DNA of 40,867 nucleotides, from NCBI GenBank assembly GCA_003979345.1, contig RYVZ01000029.1:1-40867 (forward strand), read 5' to 3'. Position numbers and translations under genes: made by a program. How positions within the stretch are numbered: the first letter of the stretch is position 1; each line of letters starts with the position of its first letter. Positions 1 to 7,734 of the stretch are shown one piece after another. This DNA comes from Lachnospiraceae bacterium. GTDB taxonomy: Bacteria > Bacillota > Clostridia > Lachnospirales > Lachnospiraceae. Below the pieces are notes generated by a model. It was not told where the DNA came from. It saw only the letters and a list, made by a program, of their open reading frames with translations, and did no database searches.

Positions 1-2
1 TG

Positions 3-899
3 CCTGTAACGGGCGTATTTTTGTTTGTGCTGTTGCCGATCGTATTCATGGTTTGCGTGGCATTTACGAATTATGACGCGGCTCATCAGTCACCGACGAA
101 CCTGTTCACATGGGTGGGATTTGATAACTTCAAAAACATCTTTTCCTTGGGTACGGCAGGCTTTGGCAAGACGTTTGTGACGGTGTTGAACTGGACGTTA
201 GTGTGGGCGTTTTTTGCAACCTTCCTGACGTACTTTTTGGGAATGGCAGTTGCGATTCTCATCAATAAAAAAGGTATTAAATTCAAGAAAATGTGGCGTA
301 CCATTCTTGTCATGACGATTGCGGTGCCGCAGTTTGTATCGCTTTTGTATGTCGGCAAGATGTTTGCGGTGGATGGTTTGGTGAACTCCTACCTTATGAA
401 ATGGGGCTGGATCGACACGGCGCTTCCGTTTTGGACAAAGGCTTCTTGGGCAAGACCGACGATCCTGATCATCAACTTATGGGTCGGACTTCCGTATGTC
501 ATGCTCATTACGACAGGACTTTTGATGAATATTCCGGAAGAGCTGTATGAGAGTGCCAAGATTGACGGTGCGAGTCCGTTCCAAACATTCCGCAAGATTA
601 CGCTTCCTTATATGTTGTTCGTGACGGGACCGTATCTGTTAACGCAGTTTACAGGCAACTTAAATAACTTTAACGTAATTTTCCTTTTGAATCAGGGAAA
701 ACCGCAGTCGCTTGCGTTGACAGAAGGAGCGGGTTACACCGACTTGCTTGTCACCTGGCTCTATAAGATGACGGTTCAGGATACGAACTATAAGATGGCA
801 GCGGTCATCGGTATCATGGTATTCGTGGTTGTGGCAGTCGTATCGGTTACGGTATATAATGTGTTACCGTCAGTCAGAGATGAGGAGGGCTTCCAATGA
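3..899 (+). CDS. malF: Maltodextrin-type ABC transporter permease (MalF family), 5' end cut off
   Basis: Integral membrane permease of a carbohydrate-uptake (CUT1) ABC importer, which pairs with the next gene to form the translocation channel. The reading frame is open to the window edge, so the N-terminus lies outside. About six hydrophobic helices are visible. The cytoplasmic EAA loop that docks on the ATPase is seen as ELYESAKIDGASPFQTFRKI, followed by TLPYM. The C-terminal part resembles MalF proteins of Gram-positive maltose/maltodextrin systems (GNLNNFNVIFLLNQGKP). The stop overlaps the start of the next permease by 4 nt (ATGA), so the two are translationally coupled. The amylase two genes on supports starch oligosaccharides as substrate, which is inference. 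The binding protein gene is presumably upstream, outside the window. Confidence 0.9.
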   Translation, partial: PVTGVFLFVLLPIVFMVCVAFTNYDAAHQSPTNLFTWVGFDNFKNIFSLGTAGFGKTFVTVLNWTLVWAFFATFLTYFLGMAVAILINKKGIKFKKMWRTILVMTIAVPQFVSLLYVGKMFAVDGLVNSYLMKWGWIDTALPFWTKASWARPTILIINLWVGLPYVMLITTGLLMNIPEELYESAKIDGASPFQTFRKITLPYMLFVTGPYLLTQFTGNLNNFNVIFLLNQGKPQSLALTEGAGYTDLLVTWLYKMTVQDTNYKMAAVIGIMVFVVVAVVSVTVYNVLPSVRDEEGFQ

Positions 900-1768
900 A
901 AAAAGAAAAGAAGCTGCACAAGCAGCATAAAAAGCTGTCCAATGCAATTGCCTATGCGATACTTACCGTCATCAGCATTATATGGCTGTTTCCGTTCGTA
1001 TGCCTGATTTTTCAGAGCTTCCGCTCTTATAAGACGGAGTTTGGAGGAATGGTCAACTATTTGGTGCCTAAGCAGTTTTCGCTTGACTCCTATACCTTCC
1101 TGCTGAACGGAGAGAGCAACTTTTTAAGATGGTATGGGAACACTTTGATCATCGCAGTCTTTGTGGCGATCGGTCAGACGATCTTCGTATTATGCGTGAG
1201 CTATGCGCTTTCGAGAATGCGTTTCAAGATGCGTAAAGCCCTGATGAATCTGTGGCTGGTTTTAGGAATGTTCCCGGGCTTCCTTACGATGATCTGCTTA
1301 TACTTCCTGTTGAAGCAGTTTGGCCTGACACAGGCAGGTTCGGTTCCGGGATTGATTCTGATCTCGGTGGCGAGCTCCGGTATGGGTTATTATGTCTGCA
1401 AGGGCTATTTTGATACGATTCCGAAGTCTTTGGATGAGGCTGCCAGAATTGACGGTGCATCAAGGGCAAAGATATTTATCGGCATGATCGTACCGCTTTC
1501 CAAGCCGATCATCATTTACACGGCGTTGGTTGCGTTTATGGCACCTTGGTGTGACTATGTATTCGCTTCCTATGTAGCGCTCGGTTACGAGAAGGGCTAC
1601 AACGTTGCGGTCGCATTGCAGAGATGGGTATGGACCAGTGATTATCAGGGATATTTCACAAGATTCTGCGCGGGCGGTATCTTGGTAGCAGTTCCGGTAA
1701 CGGCGTTGTTCATGGCATTGCAGAAATATTATGTGGAAGGTGTGACCGGCGGCGCTGTCAAGGGCTGA
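896..1768 (+). CDS. malG: Maltodextrin-type ABC transporter permease (MalG family)
   Basis: Second permease of the same CUT1 sugar importer, 290 residues, the normal size for MalG. It starts with a lysine-rich cytoplasmic stretch (MKKEKKLHKQHKKLSNA), then the first helix, and has six predicted helices in all. The EAA docking loop is SLDEAARIDGASRAKIFIGM followed by IVPLSKP. The C-terminus ends in EGVTGGAVKG, which is typical of MalG proteins. The start overlaps the upstream stop by 4 nt. A hairpin with a short T-run about 70 nt downstream (1840-1873) probably ends this transcript. The sugar is inferred from the neighbouring amylase. Confidence 0.93.
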   Translation: MKKEKKLHKQHKKLSNAIAYAILTVISIIWLFPFVCLIFQSFRSYKTEFGGMVNYLVPKQFSLDSYTFLLNGESNFLRWYGNTLIIAVFVAIGQTIFVLCVSYALSRMRFKMRKALMNLWLVLGMFPGFLTMICLYFLLKQFGLTQAGSVPGLILISVASSGMGYYVCKGYFDTIPKSLDEAARIDGASRAKIFIGMIVPLSKPIIIYTALVAFMAPWCDYVFASYVALGYEKGYNVAVALQRWVWTSDYQGYFTRFCAGGILVAVPVTALFMALQKYYVEGVTGGAVKG

Positions 1769-1839
1769 TGCCAAAAATATTCAGGGATTTTGATGCAGCA
1801 GATGCGCTGCAGGACAGAATCTGTTATAATAAGTGTATG

Positions 1840-1873
1840 ATCGGCAGTCTCCGGTTGGGGACTGCCGATTTTG
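1840..1873 (+). terminator. Hairpin terminator after the permease pair
   Basis: Perfect 10-bp inverted repeat (ATCGGCAGTC at 1840-1849, GACTGCCGAT at 1860-1869) followed by TTTTG. It most simply ends the malFG transcript. A TATAAT lies just before it (1825-1830) without a convincing -35, so it could instead act as a leader terminator for the amylase gene. Confidence 0.6.
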
Positions 1874-1954
1874 ACAGAAACAGAAAGCATAAGGGTGGTT
1901 GCTATCAGAAATGTTTCGTCTGAGGGCAGAGGTATAAAAGAGAGGAGCACGGGA

Positions 1955-3640
1955 ATGAAAAAACGTTTACTATGTATGGTACTGGCTGCAGCGTTGGTGC
2001 TGGGAATGCTTGGCGGATGTGGAAAAACGCCGGTGAACGGCGGGCAGGATGGTCAGGAACAGCAGGATGATCAGGGTGAGCAGACCGGTACAGACGCGCA
2101 GGACGGCGTGATTACGGTCAATCCGGTCAGTTATGATTACGAGCAGGAACTGAACATCATTGACGATAATTACAGAAATTATTATGAGATATTTGTTTAC
2201 TCGTTTTATGATTCGGATGGGGACGGTATCGGGGACTTAAACGGCGTGACAGAGAAGCTGGACTATATTGCCGATATGGGATTTAACGGGATTTGGCTGA
2301 TGCCGGTCATGCCTTCGACGACTTATCATAAATATGATGTAAAGAATTACTGTGAGATCGATCAGGAATATGGTACGATGGAAGACTTTGAGCGCCTTGT
2401 TCAGGAATGCCATAACAGGGGGATCCGGCTGGTCATTGATGTGGTCATCAATCATTCATCATCCCAGCACCCGTGGTTTACGCAGGCATGTGCGTATCTG
2501 CGCGGGCTGGAGGACGGAGCAGAGCCTGATCCTGCGGAGTGTCCGTATGTGGAGTATTATCATTTTACCAAAGAGCGCGTGGACAGCACTTATTATGATA
2601 TCCGCGGCTGTGACTGGTATTATGAGGGATCGTTCTGGTCGGAGATGCCCGATCTCAATTTGAGCTGCGAGGCGTTGAGGAAGGAGCTTGAGGATGTTGC
2701 AAAATTTTGGATCGATAAGGGCGTTGACGGCTTCCGGATGGATGCGGCGCTGCACTTTGAAGAGGGCGATACGGAATTCAACACGGAGGCATTGAACTGG
2801 CTGTATACCTATTGTAAGAGTTTGAATCCTGATTTTTACATGGTGTCCGAAGTCTGGGCAGGAGCGAATACGATTCAGGCATATTATGGAAGCGGAACAC
2901 CGAGCATGTTTAATTTTGATGCTGCGGGAGCGGAAGGAAAAATTATTCTGGCGGCGCGCGGAACGTATGTGGCAAGCAATTTTGTCAAGGATATGCTGCG
3001 TTATCAGGATTTATTCAGTGAAATGAACGCGGAATTTATTGATGCACCGTTTATTACGAACCACGATATGGGGCGCGTGTCGAATGCGCTGCTCAGCAAT
3101 CAGAATGACATAAAGATGGCATGTGGGCTTCTGATGATGATGAACGGGAATCCGTTTGTATATTACGGGGAAGAGATCGGCATGAAGAGCTCCGGACAGA
3201 AGGATGAAAATAAGCGCCTGCCAATGATCTGGTCCGATACGGATCCGACGGGAATGACAAATGGTCCTAAGGATGCGGATGACGGAATTACATCGGCGTT
3301 CCCGGGAGTGGAAGAACAGCGTATTGACGGAATGAGTATTTACAATTATTATAAAAGAGCATTGAGACTGCGTAATGAGAATCCTGAGATTGCCCGTGGA
3401 ACGATTACGATCGTGGAGTCGTTATGTGATGCGTATCAGGCGGCCATCACGAAGACTTATGACGGAAGTACGATCGGCATCGTATATAATAACTCGAAAG
3501 AGGAGATTAAGGTGACACTTACGGGAAGTGAACTTGCCGATATGCAGATCAGGGGCTATCTGACCTTGAACGGGGAAGTGATCACGCTGGAAGGCGGAGT
3601 GCTCGTGATGCCTGCACAGTCGATTTGTATTTTGAAGTGA
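1955..3640 (+). CDS. GH13 alpha-amylase family lipoprotein
   Basis: Secreted, membrane-anchored glycoside hydrolase of family 13, which hydrolyses alpha-1,4-glucosidic bonds of starch or maltodextrin outside the cell. I chose ATG 1955 because it follows AGAGGAG and opens a lipoprotein signal peptide with lipobox LGGC (Cys22). A longer upstream reading exists but would bury the signal. An acidic Gln/Gly/Asp linker (about residues 25-52) leads into the TIM barrel: region I DVVINHSS, region II GFRMDAALHF with nucleophile Asp263, region III SEVWA with acid/base Glu299, region IV TNHDMGR with Asp371. The calcium-type loop DSDGDGIGDLNG is present. The protein is 561 residues with no obvious starch-binding domain. 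It follows a MalFG importer, so products are probably imported by it. Exact specificity (amylase, neopullulanase or glucosidase) is not decidable from motifs. Confidence 0.9.
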   Translation: MKKRLLCMVLAAALVLGMLGGCGKTPVNGGQDGQEQQDDQGEQTGTDAQDGVITVNPVSYDYEQELNIIDDNYRNYYEIFVYSFYDSDGDGIGDLNGVTEKLDYIADMGFNGIWLMPVMPSTTYHKYDVKNYCEIDQEYGTMEDFERLVQECHNRGIRLVIDVVINHSSSQHPWFTQACAYLRGLEDGAEPDPAECPYVEYYHFTKERVDSTYYDIRGCDWYYEGSFWSEMPDLNLSCEALRKELEDVAKFWIDKGVDGFRMDAALHFEEGDTEFNTEALNWLYTYCKSLNPDFYMVSEVWAGANTIQAYYGSGTPSMFNFDAAGAEGKIILAARGTYVASNFVKDMLRYQDLFSEMNAEFIDAPFITNHDMGRVSNALLSNQNDIKMACGLLMMMNGNPFVYYGEEIGMKSSGQKDENKRLPMIWSDTDPTGMTNGPKDADDGITSAFPGVEEQRIDGMSIYNYYKRALRLRNENPEIARGTITIVESLCDAYQAAITKTYDGSTIGIVYNNSKEEIKVTLTGSELADMQIRGYLTLNGEVITLEGGVLVMPAQSICILK

Positions 3641-3675
3641 TTGAAACGCTAACTTATGAGAAATTGGTGGCAGCC

Positions 3676-5676
3676 ATGGAACAAACCCTGACAGATTTAT
3701 TCAACAGTACAATAGAAGAGCATCATGCGAATCAGACAGAGCTGTGCAGAGGTCTCTGTTCAAACGCAACGCTTACCCGCTATTTGTCAGGTGAGAGGCG
3801 GATGGACAGGCTTCTGCTGTCTGCGATGATGCAGCGGCTTGGAAAATCGCCCGATAAATTTGTGTCCGTTTTGACGGATGCGGAATATCGCTATTTTGAC
3901 TGGAGACTGCAAGTGTTGAACCGGATAGCGGATCGTGACTGGTCAGGGCTGGAAAGGCTCATTTTGGACCGTGAGACGGCGGATAAGGAATTAAATGAGC
4001 CGCTTCAGGAACAGTTTACATTAATGGTGCGTGGACTGCTGCAAGAAAGGCTTCGGGGAGATAGAGAGGGCGCGACGGATTATTTTCGGCGGGCTGTCTG
4101 TGCGACGATTCCCGGTTTTAGGGGATTATTGCGCCCTCAGTGTATGCTGTGCGTGCAGGAAATCAGTGCGCTCTTGTTATGGCAGGAGTACTATGGCGAT
4201 GAGGAGATATCCGCCGCGCTGATGAAGTTTTTGATAGATTATGTATATGAATATTTTGAGGATGAACAGGAGCGTGTGAAAGTCTATCCCCGCCTGGTGT
4301 CCGCTTATCTGCCATATTTGCAGGAAAGAAACCGGGATCAGGAGATTTATGTGATCACCGGGCGCGCATTCCGGATGATGCTGCCTCTGCGGTATTTTAT
4401 TTGCGGCGAGCAATTGCTTAACGCCTATATTGAATCTGCGGAAAAGCTTGGAAAGGGGCAGGAGGTCGCAAAGAGGAAGGAACAGCTTGCTTCATGGCGC
4501 GAGATGCGAAAGGAACTGTGGTCCATGGACAGAGAGTCAGGGCATATGGACGGTGCAGGCGTTATGAGTGCCGAGGGCGCATTGACATTACAGGGATGCG
4601 CCGGGAGTACGGCGTGTACGGTGCAAAGGGAAGATCAGCCGGCGGACGGGACGGAGCATGGCGTAAAGGAAGCAGAAGCAAAAGAGGCATCGTCGTCTTA
4701 CGCGGATAATTGGCTGGAGGGCGGATATATCTGGGACCTATGGCAGGAACCGGAGCTGCTTAGGGAAGTGATCGAGCGCAGAAGAAAACAGAGGGGGCTG
4801 ACGCAGGAGGTGTTAAGCGAGGGAATCTGCACACCGGAGACCTTATCGCGGATCGTGACCGGAAAACGGGCGCCGAGCCGCAGAAATTTCCGTGCGCTTA
4901 CGAAAAAGCTGGAGGTGCGGAGCGAGTATTATTATAGCGTGATCGAGGCAAAGGATTTCCGGCTGCTGGAGGAGCGCTTTCGTCTGGACGCGCTGATCGA
5001 GACAAAGCAGTGGCAGAAGGCAAAGAAGGCGGCTGGGCGGCTGAAAGCGCAGCTCGATATGGAGAGCCGCTATAACAGGCAGTATCTTGGGGAGATTTAC
5101 TATCTGATCGAACTGGCGCTAAAGGGGATTCCCGAGCAGGAGCGGGTGGGCAGGCTGCTGCTTCTTCTTAGTCTGACGATTTCGGATTATACGCTGACGG
5201 AGAACGTCAGGGAGTGGCCGGAGGCGTTTTGGTGCACGGTTTTTACAAGCGAAGAGATTTCGATCATGCTTCAGGTGATCAACGCTTTGCGCTGTATGGG
5301 AGAGCTGGGGGACGGGATCTATCTTGCGGAGAGACTGTATGTTTACTATCATATGAGCGCGGTGCGGCCGGAATTTCACTTTCGCACTTTTATGGGCGTT
5401 CTGGCGCAGTTGAGTATTTTACTTGGCAGGGAGGGGCGGAATGAGGAGTGCATCCGTTATTCCTATGAGGGGATAGCGTTGTGCTTTGCGAGCCGCAAAA
5501 TGTCGGATATGGGGTTGTTTGTCAATAATATTGCAAACGCAAACGAACGCCTTGGGGATAAGGCGTTCGCTCTGCGGCATTACCGATATGCGTTTTACTG
5601 CGAAGAACTGCTTGGAAATAATTCGGACATTCCAAGGAAATCCTACGAAAAATTGTGCAAAGTAGAGAGAAGATGA
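3676..5676 (+). CDS. Tandem HTH/TPR-like regulator (two XRE-like HTH domains), RRNPP-like
   Basis: Probable DNA-binding regulator of 666 residues. ATG 3676 is chosen because GGTGG precedes it; a TTG at 3625 would overlap the amylase. It has two similar halves. The N-terminal HTH is at about residues 15-60 (QTELCRGLCSNATLTRYLSG), followed by helical repeats. A low-complexity linker spans about 275-345. A second, more canonical XRE-type HTH lies at about 360-415 (RKQRGLTQEVLSEGICTPET, then SGR-like VTGKRAPSRRNF), again followed by TPR-like helices to the end (for example NIANANERLGDKAFALRHYR). HTH plus TPR-like helices is the plan of RRNPP peptide receptors (Rgg, PlcR, NprR), but those have one HTH. 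The gap from the amylase is only 35 nt with no terminator, so the two may be co-transcribed. A small exported peptide is encoded tail-to-tail 3 nt away. The function as peptide receptor is inference. Confidence 0.72.
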   Translation: MEQTLTDLFNSTIEEHHANQTELCRGLCSNATLTRYLSGERRMDRLLLSAMMQRLGKSPDKFVSVLTDAEYRYFDWRLQVLNRIADRDWSGLERLILDRETADKELNEPLQEQFTLMVRGLLQERLRGDREGATDYFRRAVCATIPGFRGLLRPQCMLCVQEISALLLWQEYYGDEEISAALMKFLIDYVYEYFEDEQERVKVYPRLVSAYLPYLQERNRDQEIYVITGRAFRMMLPLRYFICGEQLLNAYIESAEKLGKGQEVAKRKEQLASWREMRKELWSMDRESGHMDGAGVMSAEGALTLQGCAGSTACTVQREDQPADGTEHGVKEAEAKEASSSYADNWLEGGYIWDLWQEPELLREVIERRRKQRGLTQEVLSEGICTPETLSRIVTGKRAPSRRNFRALTKKLEVRSEYYYSVIEAKDFRLLEERFRLDALIETKQWQKAKKAAGRLKAQLDMESRYNRQYLGEIYYLIELALKGIPEQERVGRLLLLLSLTISDYTLTENVREWPEAFWCTVFTSEEISIMLQVINALRCMGELGDGIYLAERLYVYYHMSAVRPEFHFRTFMGVLAQLSILLGREGRNEECIRYSYEGIALCFASRKMSDMGLFVNNIANANERLGDKAFALRHYRYAFYCEELLGNNSDIPRKSYEKLCKVERR

Positions 5677-5679
5677 GCG

Positions 5680-5838
5680 TCAACACCTCTTTGCAACGGG
5701 TTCCTCATAGAGATCGCAAAGGAGGCTGGACTGTCCGCCTTCGGTAATTTTAGTGCACTTTGCGGGTGTGGATAAAACCAGCGATAATGCGGCCGCAGTG
5801 ACCAAGCAGATTGCAACAAAACGTTTTTTGATATTCAT
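5680..5838 (-). CDS. Small exported peptide (52 aa), candidate signalling propeptide
   Basis: An unannotated-length gene of 52 codons on the minus strand. The start codon (5838-5836) is preceded at ideal distance by AAAGGAGG (5847-5854). The protein begins MNIKKRF, then a hydrophobic stretch VAICLVTAAALSLVL (residues 8-22) and a plausible signal peptidase I site after STPA (residue 26). The remainder is 26 residues with cysteines at 28, 41 and 52, and the C-terminus is EEPVAKRC. There is no lipobox because Lys precedes Cys28. Its stop lies 3 nt from the stop of the tandem-HTH regulator. A short secreted propeptide beside an HTH/TPR protein is how PapR, NprX and SHP peptides are encoded, so it may be the cognate signal. 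It could instead be a small bacteriocin-like or unrelated secreted peptide. Coding status is supported by the ribosome site and signal peptide, not by homology. Confidence 0.68.
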   Translation of the reverse strand: MNIKKRFVAICLVTAAALSLVLSTPAKCTKITEGGQSSLLCDLYEEPVAKRC

Positions 5839-5875
5839 AAATAATTCCTCCTTTGTCAATGAAAAATGGTTGAAT

Positions 5876-5895
5876 CTACATAAAACTTTATGTAG
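5876..5895. promoter_or_regulatory. 20-nt inverted repeat upstream of the peptide gene
   Basis: Perfect 9-bp arms CTACATAAA and TTTATGTAG with a 2-nt spacer. It sits about 40 nt before the peptide start codon, between a putative -10 (5918-5923) and the ribosome site. The size and symmetry fit a dimeric HTH-protein operator; a 5'-UTR hairpin is the alternative. Confidence 0.55.
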
Positions 5896-5917
5896 GGTCG
5901 ACTGTTGTTATGAGTAA

Positions 5918-5923
5918 AGTATA
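5918..5923 (-). promoter_or_regulatory. Putative -10 element of the peptide gene
   Basis: TATACT on the minus strand about 80 nt before the peptide start codon. No good -35 is found 17 nt further upstream. That place is the edge of the 49-nt palindrome (5939-5987), as would fit an activator-dependent promoter. This is weak evidence, since a lone hexamer can occur by chance. Confidence 0.35.
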
Positions 5924-5938
5924 AGAGCTTCATGCATC

Positions 5939-5987
5939 AAATACCATGACGTTTTCGGAAAAATTTTCCAAAAACGTCATGGCATTT
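5939..5987. repeat. 49-nt near-perfect palindrome between divergent genes
   Basis: Arms of 24 nt pair at 22 positions around a central A (5963). The inner part is GGAAAA/TTTTCC and the outer part CCATGACGTTTT/AAAACGTCATGG. It lies between the minus-strand peptide gene and the plus-strand ABC gene. It may be a large operator for the neighbouring tandem-HTH regulator. On the plus strand the 3' side runs into ATTTTTG, so it may alternatively be a terminator for the regulator mRNA. In that case the mRNA would have a 3' region antisense to the whole peptide gene. Confidence 0.75.
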
Positions 5988-6096
5988 TTGCTTCCAGAAG
6001 ATTAAAGTAGTAGTGGGAGTTGACAAGGGATTATGCGGTGTTTTCAAAAGATAAACTACTCAAATGAAATTATTTGATAAGGAGAGGATACTACCA

Positions 6097-7548
6097 ATGA
6101 GAAGAATGAAAATGTGGTTCATAATTGCCTGTTTCCTGCCCGCTATTTGCTGTCTGGCCATGGATGTGGTTTATAGCGCAATGACAGGACTTTTAGGAAA
6201 ACTGATTTTTGTATGGGTCGGAAGTGCCGCCGGATATGCGGCGCTCTTTATTCTGATTCCCGCAGTATTGCTTTTTCTGATTGCAAAAGAGCTGATCTTC
6301 CATATAAGGCGCGTGAGATCGGTAGTCAGGGCAGACTTTGGAAGGACACCCGGATTTCGCTATCGGTATTATACGGAGCAGGCAATGGATGAGTATATTT
6401 CACTTTTGGTTGACGATATAGATATCTATAGCGCGGAACACTTTGATGCGCTTAAGGAAGTCATAAAAAATATTTATGTTGTAATGGTCGCAGTGCTGTG
6501 TCTTTTGATCATGGACTGGCGGCTTTTGCTGGTGATACTGATTCCGACCGTTCTTGCGGCGGGAGTTGCAGGCTGCATTAGCCGGATGTTGCGGAGAATA
6601 ATCTGTAAGTGGTTTGGTGCACTGGTTACTATAATTAGTCTTATTTATGCTGCGTTGGGAATGCCGGAGGATGCTGTTTCTTTGGGATACGCAACACTTC
6701 TTGTATTGATTGCTAATGAGATTGCGAAAAGTGTGTCAGTCTTATTTACGGAAACTAACAGCTATGTTGTGGGGAGTCTCTTAAAAAGGCGGAATGCAGA
6801 ACAGGATGCGGAATTATGGGAAGGACAGGGCGTGATATACGGACGTGAAACGGGGGATAATGAGCATTTTATATTTGAAATGGATATTATTTGTCAGAAT
6901 CTTTCCTTTTCTTTCGGAGAAAAAGTCGTCTTTAAGCCGTTTGACCTGTGCCTTGTTTATGGTAAAAAGTACTTACTGACCGGGAGAACGGGAGTGGGAA
7001 AGACGACGCTGCTGAATCTGCTCACAGGAGTGTACAGGAACTATGAAGGACAAATTCTGTATGACGATGTGGAACTGCGTCATTTTTCTGAGAAAGAGTT
7101 TCATGAGGGAGTAGCGGTTATCAACCGGGACATTTCTTTATTGAATGATACGATACGAAATAATATCTGTCTAGAAGATGATCATTCGGAAGAGGAAGTG
7201 GCACGTGCGGTTGAAATGGCAGGGTTATCCGGGCTGATAGAAAAACTGCCTAAGGGACTGGATACGCAGATTACGGATAGTGGAAAAGAATTGCCGGAAG
7301 GCGGACGTCAGAGGATCGCAATTGCGAGAGCGCTGATCCGCAGACCGCGTCTCTTGACAGCGGATGAGATGTTATCGGGACTGCCGGTAAAAACAGCGAA
7401 AGAAATTGAGAGTACGCTGCTGGCCCTGGATATGACAGTTATTGTGGCATCTTCCCGGGAGCGCTTCGGTGAAAGTGCGGGTTATGATGGTATTATGAAA
7501 GTGATACGGGACAAAGTAATATGTCTTCCGTGCATGAGAGAAATGTGA
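6097..7548 (+). CDS. Degenerate ABC-exporter-like protein (membrane domain plus altered NBD)
   Basis: A 483-residue half-transporter-like protein. ATG 6097 is chosen for the AAGGAGAGG at 6079-6087; an ATG at 6064 lacks a site. About six hydrophobic segments occupy residues 5-220, but the usual long cytoplasmic stretch between helices 4 and 5 is missing, so the membrane domain is short. The nucleotide-binding domain keeps Walker A (GRTGVGKTTLL) and an Asp-Glu pair (LLTADEM). However, the Q-loop Gln is replaced (VINRDISLLNDTIRNNI), the signature reads LPEGGRQR instead of LSGGQ, and the switch His is lost (VIVASSRE). It may bind ATP but hydrolyse poorly, or need a partner. It is divergent from the small peptide gene, so peptide export or sensing is conceivable but unproven. 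Confidence 0.7.
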   Translation: MRRMKMWFIIACFLPAICCLAMDVVYSAMTGLLGKLIFVWVGSAAGYAALFILIPAVLLFLIAKELIFHIRRVRSVVRADFGRTPGFRYRYYTEQAMDEYISLLVDDIDIYSAEHFDALKEVIKNIYVVMVAVLCLLIMDWRLLLVILIPTVLAAGVAGCISRMLRRIICKWFGALVTIISLIYAALGMPEDAVSLGYATLLVLIANEIAKSVSVLFTETNSYVVGSLLKRRNAEQDAELWEGQGVIYGRETGDNEHFIFEMDIICQNLSFSFGEKVVFKPFDLCLVYGKKYLLTGRTGVGKTTLLNLLTGVYRNYEGQILYDDVELRHFSEKEFHEGVAVINRDISLLNDTIRNNICLEDDHSEEEVARAVEMAGLSGLIEKLPKGLDTQITDSGKELPEGGRQRIAIARALIRRPRLLTADEMLSGLPVKTAKEIESTLLALDMTVIVASSRERFGESAGYDGIMKVIRDKVICLPCMREM

Positions 7549-7589
7549 AATAAAAAATTGTAAAATCTTTGATGCTTCTATCTAAACAG

Positions 7590-7636
7590 CAAATGCCTTC
7601 AAAAAGCAGTTATTCGCCTCTTTTTGAAGGCATTTG
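7590..7636. terminator. 17-bp inverted repeat after the ABC-like gene
   Basis: CAAATGCCTTCAAAAAG (7590-7606) and its exact complement (7620-7636) are separated by 13 nt, 41 nt after the ABC stop. There is no T-run beyond the right arm, although that arm begins CTTTTT. It is a probable transcript end or processing hairpin for the ABC gene. Confidence 0.5.
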
Positions 7637-7664
7637 GATATAGCGATCGTCCTTAAGAGTGTAT

Positions 7665-7686
7665 TTCCAACGATCGATCGTTGGAA
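7665..7686. promoter_or_regulatory. Perfect 22-nt palindrome before the chemotaxis receptor gene
   Basis: Each half is TTCCAACGATC (the second half is its reverse complement), with no spacer. It lies 146 nt before the receptor start. A perfect palindrome of this length suggests a binding site for a dimeric regulator. No neighbouring candidate is obvious. Confidence 0.5.
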
Positions 7687-7734
7687 TTTCTTGCCAGAAT
7701 GGGGACGTTGGAACAGCATTGTTTCGAAAATATA

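Noticed and set aside
1825..1830. TATAAT before the amylase gene
   Set aside because: There is no -35 at the right distance, and the terminator hairpin follows immediately. Not called as a promoter.
3641..3656. cre-like sequence TTGAAACGCTAACTTA after the amylase stop
   Set aside because: It has two mismatches at key positions of the consensus and lies between co-directional genes. It is too weak.
6020..6025. Perfect TTGACA before the ABC-like gene
   Set aside because: No acceptable -10 is found 16-18 nt downstream (TTCAAA at 17 nt), so a promoter was not called.
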